DNA of 64,000 nt, taken from Vibrio atypicus (lineage in GTDB: Bacteria > Pseudomonadota > Gammaproteobacteria > Enterobacterales > Vibrionaceae). Each line of letters begins with the position of its first letter. The stretch's first letter is position 1. The stretch lies in contig NZ_BLID01000005.1 in the NCBI RefSeq assembly GCF_009811315.1, positions 62,001 through 126,000 of the forward strand, given 5' to 3'. Shown here piece after piece: positions 60,691 to 64,000 of this stretch. The position numbers were made by a program, and so were the translations under genes. The notes under the pieces were generated by a model, which did no database searches, was not told where the DNA came from, and saw only the letters and a program-made list of their open reading frames with translations.

Positions 60691-61779
60691 ATGAAGCATT
60701 GGTTAGGAATGTGCGCACTCTCTTCTGCTGCGCTTCTTAGCGGCTGTGGTGGTGAGCCACAGTATGTCGATTTTGGTGACGCAAAAGTAAAAGTGTTAGC
60801 GCTTTCTAGTAGTAAAGTGAGTGAAGATAAGCTTTATTTTCCTGCGGTAGCCAATGCTGCCGAACGCTCCCATCTTAGTTTTAGGGTCGCTGGGGAAATC
60901 AGTAAAATATACGTAAAAGAAGGTGACCAGGTTAAAAAAGGTGACTTGATTGCGGAGATTGAACCAACGGACTACAAATTGGCGGTCGACAATGCGACCG
61001 CGCGTTATACCGTGGTAGATAGCCAGTACAAAAGATCTAAGCCGCTTGTTGATAAAGGCTTATTGGCAAAGTCTCAGTTTGATGAAATCGCAGCAAACAG
61101 ACAGATTGCTTATGCAGAGTTGCAATTGGCGAAGTTGAGACTTTCATTTACTCATCTTAAAGCCCCTGTGGATGGCATTATTTCTCGTGTTAGCGCTGAT
61201 CAGTTTGAAAATATTCAAGTTGGTCAGCAAGTGGTGAATATTCATAGTGTCGATAACGTTGAAGTTCTAATTCAATTGCCTGACCGTTTGTATATTAATC
61301 AGCCTAGTCAAAATGTGCTGTCAAAAGTCAACGCAGTGGTGAAGGTGCCTAGTGGCAATGAATACAGTGCGCAAATCAAAGAGTTCACGACTGAGCCCGA
61401 TCCTGCAACAGGTACTTTTACCGTGACACTTTCGCTACCAATGCCCGAGGAGGAGTACATCCTTGATGGTATGGCTGTTGAGGTAACATCAAAAGGTGAA
61501 GATATCGGCTTAGAACTAAATGCCGGTGTACAAGTCCCGATTGAATCAGTATTTAATGCGGATGGTGACCCTTTAGAGCGAGACAACAAATTTGTGTGGG
61601 TATTGAACTCAGACAATACAGTGAGCAAAAAGAAAGTTGTGGTCGGTAAAGCAAGTAAAGATACGGTTCAGGTTTTAGATGGTTTAACTAACGACCAAGT
61701 GGTTGTGATTGCAGGTGTATCTAGATTGAGAGAAGGGATGCAAGTAGACGTGATTGAGCAGGAGGCAGGCAATGAGTGA
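60691..61779 (+). CDS. RND efflux periplasmic adaptor lipoprotein (second; VexJ-like position)
   Basis: 362 residues. Lipobox AALLSGC (Cys about residue 19). Lipoyl half-motif ISKIYVKEGDQVKKGDLIAE, coiled-coil hairpin, then LRLSFTHLKAPVDGIISRVS. A second adaptor in the same operon; related but clearly not a copy of the first. ATG 60691; overlaps the RND start by eight bases. Confidence 0.86.
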   Translation: MKHWLGMCALSSAALLSGCGGEPQYVDFGDAKVKVLALSSSKVSEDKLYFPAVANAAERSHLSFRVAGEISKIYVKEGDQVKKGDLIAEIEPTDYKLAVDNATARYTVVDSQYKRSKPLVDKGLLAKSQFDEIAANRQIAYAELQLAKLRLSFTHLKAPVDGIISRVSADQFENIQVGQQVVNIHSVDNVEVLIQLPDRLYINQPSQNVLSKVNAVVKVPSGNEYSAQIKEFTTEPDPATGTFTVTLSLPMPEEEYILDGMAVEVTSKGEDIGLELNAGVQVPIESVFNADGDPLERDNKFVWVLNSDNTVSKKKVVVGKASKDTVQVLDGLTNDQVVVIAGVSRLREGMQVDVIEQEAGNE

Positions 61780-64000
61780 GCAAACCAAGAACTCGCCTCA
61801 AAGCGATGATGATATTACAGGTATCGCAGCATATTTCGTTCGAAATCGTGTTATCAGTTGGATGATTTCACTGATATTTTTAATCGGTGGTACGGCAGCG
61901 TTTTTTGGTCTTGGCCGATTAGAAGATCCGGCATTTACGATTAAAGATGCCATGGTTGTTACTTCTTACCCAGGAGCGACACCGCAGCAAGTTGAAGAAG
62001 AGGTCACTTATCCTTTAGAAAAAGCGATTCAGCAGCTGACCTACGTGGATGAGGTTAACTCGATTTCTACTCGAGGTTTGTCGCAAATATCAGTGACCAT
62101 GAAGAATAACTATGGCCCTGATGATCTGCCACAGATTTGGGATGAGTTGCGCCGTAAGGTTAATGATTTAAAAGGTCAATTACCTCCGGGAGTGAATGAT
62201 CCTCAAGTCATCGATGATTTTGGTGATGTATACGGGATCTTACTGGCCGTGACAGGCGAGGGCTACAGCTATAAAGAGTTACTTGATTACGTCGATTATC
62301 TCAGACGTGAACTTGAACTGATTGACGGCGTGAGTAAAGTCTCGGCGTCTGGGCAGCAGCAAGAACAAGTCTTTATTGAAGTTTCGATGAAGCGCATGAG
62401 TAGCTTGGGGCTTTCACCAAATACGGTGTTTAACCTTCTATCTACTCAAAACGTAGTGTCTGATGCCGGTGCGATTCGAATTGGTGATGAGTACATTAGA
62501 ATTCAACCTACCGGTGAGTTCCAAAACGTCGATCAACTGGGTGATTTGATTCTTACCGAAAGTGGCGCTCAAGGCTTGATTTACTTGCGTGATGTGGCCG
62601 AAATTACCCGTGGCTACGTCGAAGTTCCAAGCAACATCATTACCTTTAACGGTGACATGGCACTTAACCTCGGTGTTTCGTTTGCTCAAGGTGTTAACGT
62701 TGTTGAAGTGGGCAAGCGATTCGATCGCCGTCTCGCTGAACTCAAGTATCAACAGCCGGTCGGCGTAGACATTTCAGAGATCTACAGCCAACCGAAAGAA
62801 GTTGATAAATCGGTTAGTGGGTTTGTTGTCAGTCTAGGCCAAGCGGTCGCGATTGTTATTATCGTACTTCTATTCTTTATGGGGCTACGCTCTGGACTAC
62901 TGATTGGCCTGATTCTGCTCTTAACCGTTCTTGGTACTTTCATCTTCATGAAGTACTTCGCGATTGATTTACAGCGTATATCATTAGGCGCACTTGTTAT
63001 CGCACTTGGTATGCTAGTAGACAACGCCATTGTGGTAGTAGAAGGAATATTGATAGGTACGCAAAAAGGGAGGACAAGGCTACAAGCGGCAACCGATATT
63101 GTCACCCAGACTAAGTGGCCGTTGTTGGGCGCAACGGTGATCGCAGTAACAGCATTCGCGCCTATCGGTCTTTCTGAAGATGCAACAGGTGAGTACTGTG
63201 GCACCTTGTTTACTGTGTTACTGATCTCGTTGATGCTCAGCTGGTTTACCGCGATCTCTTTGACGCCTTTCTTTGCCGATATTTTCTTCAAAGGTCAGAA
63301 AATCGAAGCAGGTTCAGAAGATAGTGACCCTTATAACGGTATGATCTTCGTGATGTACAAAAACTTCCTTGAGTTTTGTATGAAACGAGCATGGTTGACC
63401 GTTATTGTGTTAATTCTAGGCCTTGCTGCGAGTATCGTTGGCTTTGGTCAGGTGAAGCAGTCATTTTTCCCGTCATCGACGACGCCAATGTTCCAAGCTG
63501 ACATTTGGATGCCTGAGGGGGCAGATATTCGAGCGACCAATACGAAGCTTAAAGTGTTGGAATCTTGGATCTCTGAACAAGAGGGCGTTGAGCACGTGAC
63601 GACAACTGCGGGTAAAGGTTTGCAGCGATTCATGCTGACTTACGCGCCTGAAAAAAGCTACGCAGGTTACGGTGAAATCACGACTCGAGTTAAAGACTAT
63701 GAGCAACTTGCGAGTCTTATGTCTAACTTCAGGCAGTATGTGGAAGAGCGATTCCCTGAGATTAACTACAAGCTCAAGCAGATCGAGTTAGGTCCTGGTG
63801 GCGGTGCGAAAATTGAAGCGCGTGTGATAGGTTCAGATCCAACCATCTTGCGTGGTATCGCTAAGCAAGTTGAAGACATTATGCATGCCGATCCGGGCGC
63901 GACGAATATTCGTCATGACTGGCGTGAGCGCACTAAGGTTCTTGAGCCTCAGTTTAATGAGAGCCAAGCACGTCGTTATGGTATTACCAAGTCCGATGTG
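61772..64000 (+). CDS. RND efflux pump inner-membrane transporter, 3' end outside window
   Basis: At least 743 residues, open to the window edge. Proton-driven efflux of drugs, bile salts or other toxicants. Starts MSEQTKNSPQSDDDITGIAA; first membrane helix about residues 30-50, periplasmic porter domain, and the proton-relay helix ALGMLVDNAIVVVE (about 420). Full RND pumps are about 1,000-1,050 residues, so roughly a third is missing. Likely VexK-like by position. No outer-membrane channel gene is seen; TolC would serve. Confidence 0.9.
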   Translation, partial: MSEQTKNSPQSDDDITGIAAYFVRNRVISWMISLIFLIGGTAAFFGLGRLEDPAFTIKDAMVVTSYPGATPQQVEEEVTYPLEKAIQQLTYVDEVNSISTRGLSQISVTMKNNYGPDDLPQIWDELRRKVNDLKGQLPPGVNDPQVIDDFGDVYGILLAVTGEGYSYKELLDYVDYLRRELELIDGVSKVSASGQQQEQVFIEVSMKRMSSLGLSPNTVFNLLSTQNVVSDAGAIRIGDEYIRIQPTGEFQNVDQLGDLILTESGAQGLIYLRDVAEITRGYVEVPSNIITFNGDMALNLGVSFAQGVNVVEVGKRFDRRLAELKYQQPVGVDISEIYSQPKEVDKSVSGFVVSLGQAVAIVIIVLLFFMGLRSGLLIGLILLLTVLGTFIFMKYFAIDLQRISLGALVIALGMLVDNAIVVVEGILIGTQKGRTRLQAATDIVTQTKWPLLGATVIAVTAFAPIGLSEDATGEYCGTLFTVLLISLMLSWFTAISLTPFFADIFFKGQKIEAGSEDSDPYNGMIFVMYKNFLEFCMKRAWLTVIVLILGLAASIVGFGQVKQSFFPSSTTPMFQADIWMPEGADIRATNTKLKVLESWISEQEGVEHVTTTAGKGLQRFMLTYAPEKSYAGYGEITTRVKDYEQLASLMSNFRQYVEERFPEINYKLKQIELGPGGGAKIEARVIGSDPTILRGIAKQVEDIMHADPGATNIRHDWRERTKVLEPQFNESQARRYGITKSDV

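Noticed and set aside
62438..63291. Minus-strand open frames inside the RND gene
   Set aside because: They are antisense shadows of a strongly coding plus-strand frame with RND motifs.

Overview
The window is a Gram-negative gammaproteobacterial chromosome segment, almost certainly from a Vibrio main chromosome. The evidence is gene content and order: PsrA/FadE, FabV-type enoyl reductase, an OmpU-type porin, bioA/bioBFCD, a lysine-riboswitch NhaC-type transporter, hisGDCBHAFIE, Mn-dependent family II pyrophosphatase, sapABCDF/pspF/pspABC, and a two-adaptor RND pump resembling VexIJK. Base composition is moderate and even. I see no insertion sequence, prophage, CRISPR array, tRNA or rRNA gene; this is core genome.

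Layout. 1-3000: end of a chemoreceptor gene, then a minus-strand pair (PLP enzyme plus small secreted protein), whose upstream region carries a probable small RNA or attenuator. 3050-7580: fatty-acid block (psrA, fadE, fabV) with FadR and PsrA operator sequences. 7597-15590: xthA, a dCache chemoreceptor, then on the minus strand dinG, a TSUP transporter, priC, ybaM and roxA, the last four overlapping or abutting. 16066-17800: porin and a YccT/CsgI-like protein. 17864-22990: biotin synthesis, bioA divergent from bioBFCD around a BirA operator. 23007-24441: a 55-residue unannotated-type small ORF and htpX. 24441-30635: an eight-gene lipid-modification operon (NTF2-like, SDR, flavin amine oxidase, DUF1365, Cfa-like methyltransferase, DUF2878, chalcone-isomerase-like, DUF3833) behind a promoter resembling those of ChrR-controlled singlet-oxygen sigma factors. 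30653-33959: purB, hflD, mnmA. 34156-36444: small protein, gsk, hns. 36947-38893: lysine riboswitch and transporter. 38931-46403: complete his operon with leader peptide and attenuator. 46421-49222: Fur-box-preceded metal exporter family gene, ppaC, DUF2750. 49223-56822: sap ABC operon followed by a DUF2927 gene and a polytopic GT-C-like gene. 56938-59523: pspF and pspABC with a complete sigma-54/IHF/enhancer layout. 59658-64000: two lipoprotein adaptors and the start of an RND pump, cut by the window end.

Coordinated functions: fatty-acid degradation control (FadR, PsrA), purine control (PurR boxes at purB and gsk), biotin (BirA), lysine (riboswitch), histidine (attenuation), iron (Fur) and envelope stress (Psp, Sap, HtpX, RND pump). 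The best candidates for undescribed biology are the uncharacterised tail of the lipid-modification operon, the short RNA upstream of the PLP-enzyme gene, the Sap operon extension, and the pspA/pspB intercistronic hairpin. Everything here is read by eye; no alignment, folding or database search was run.
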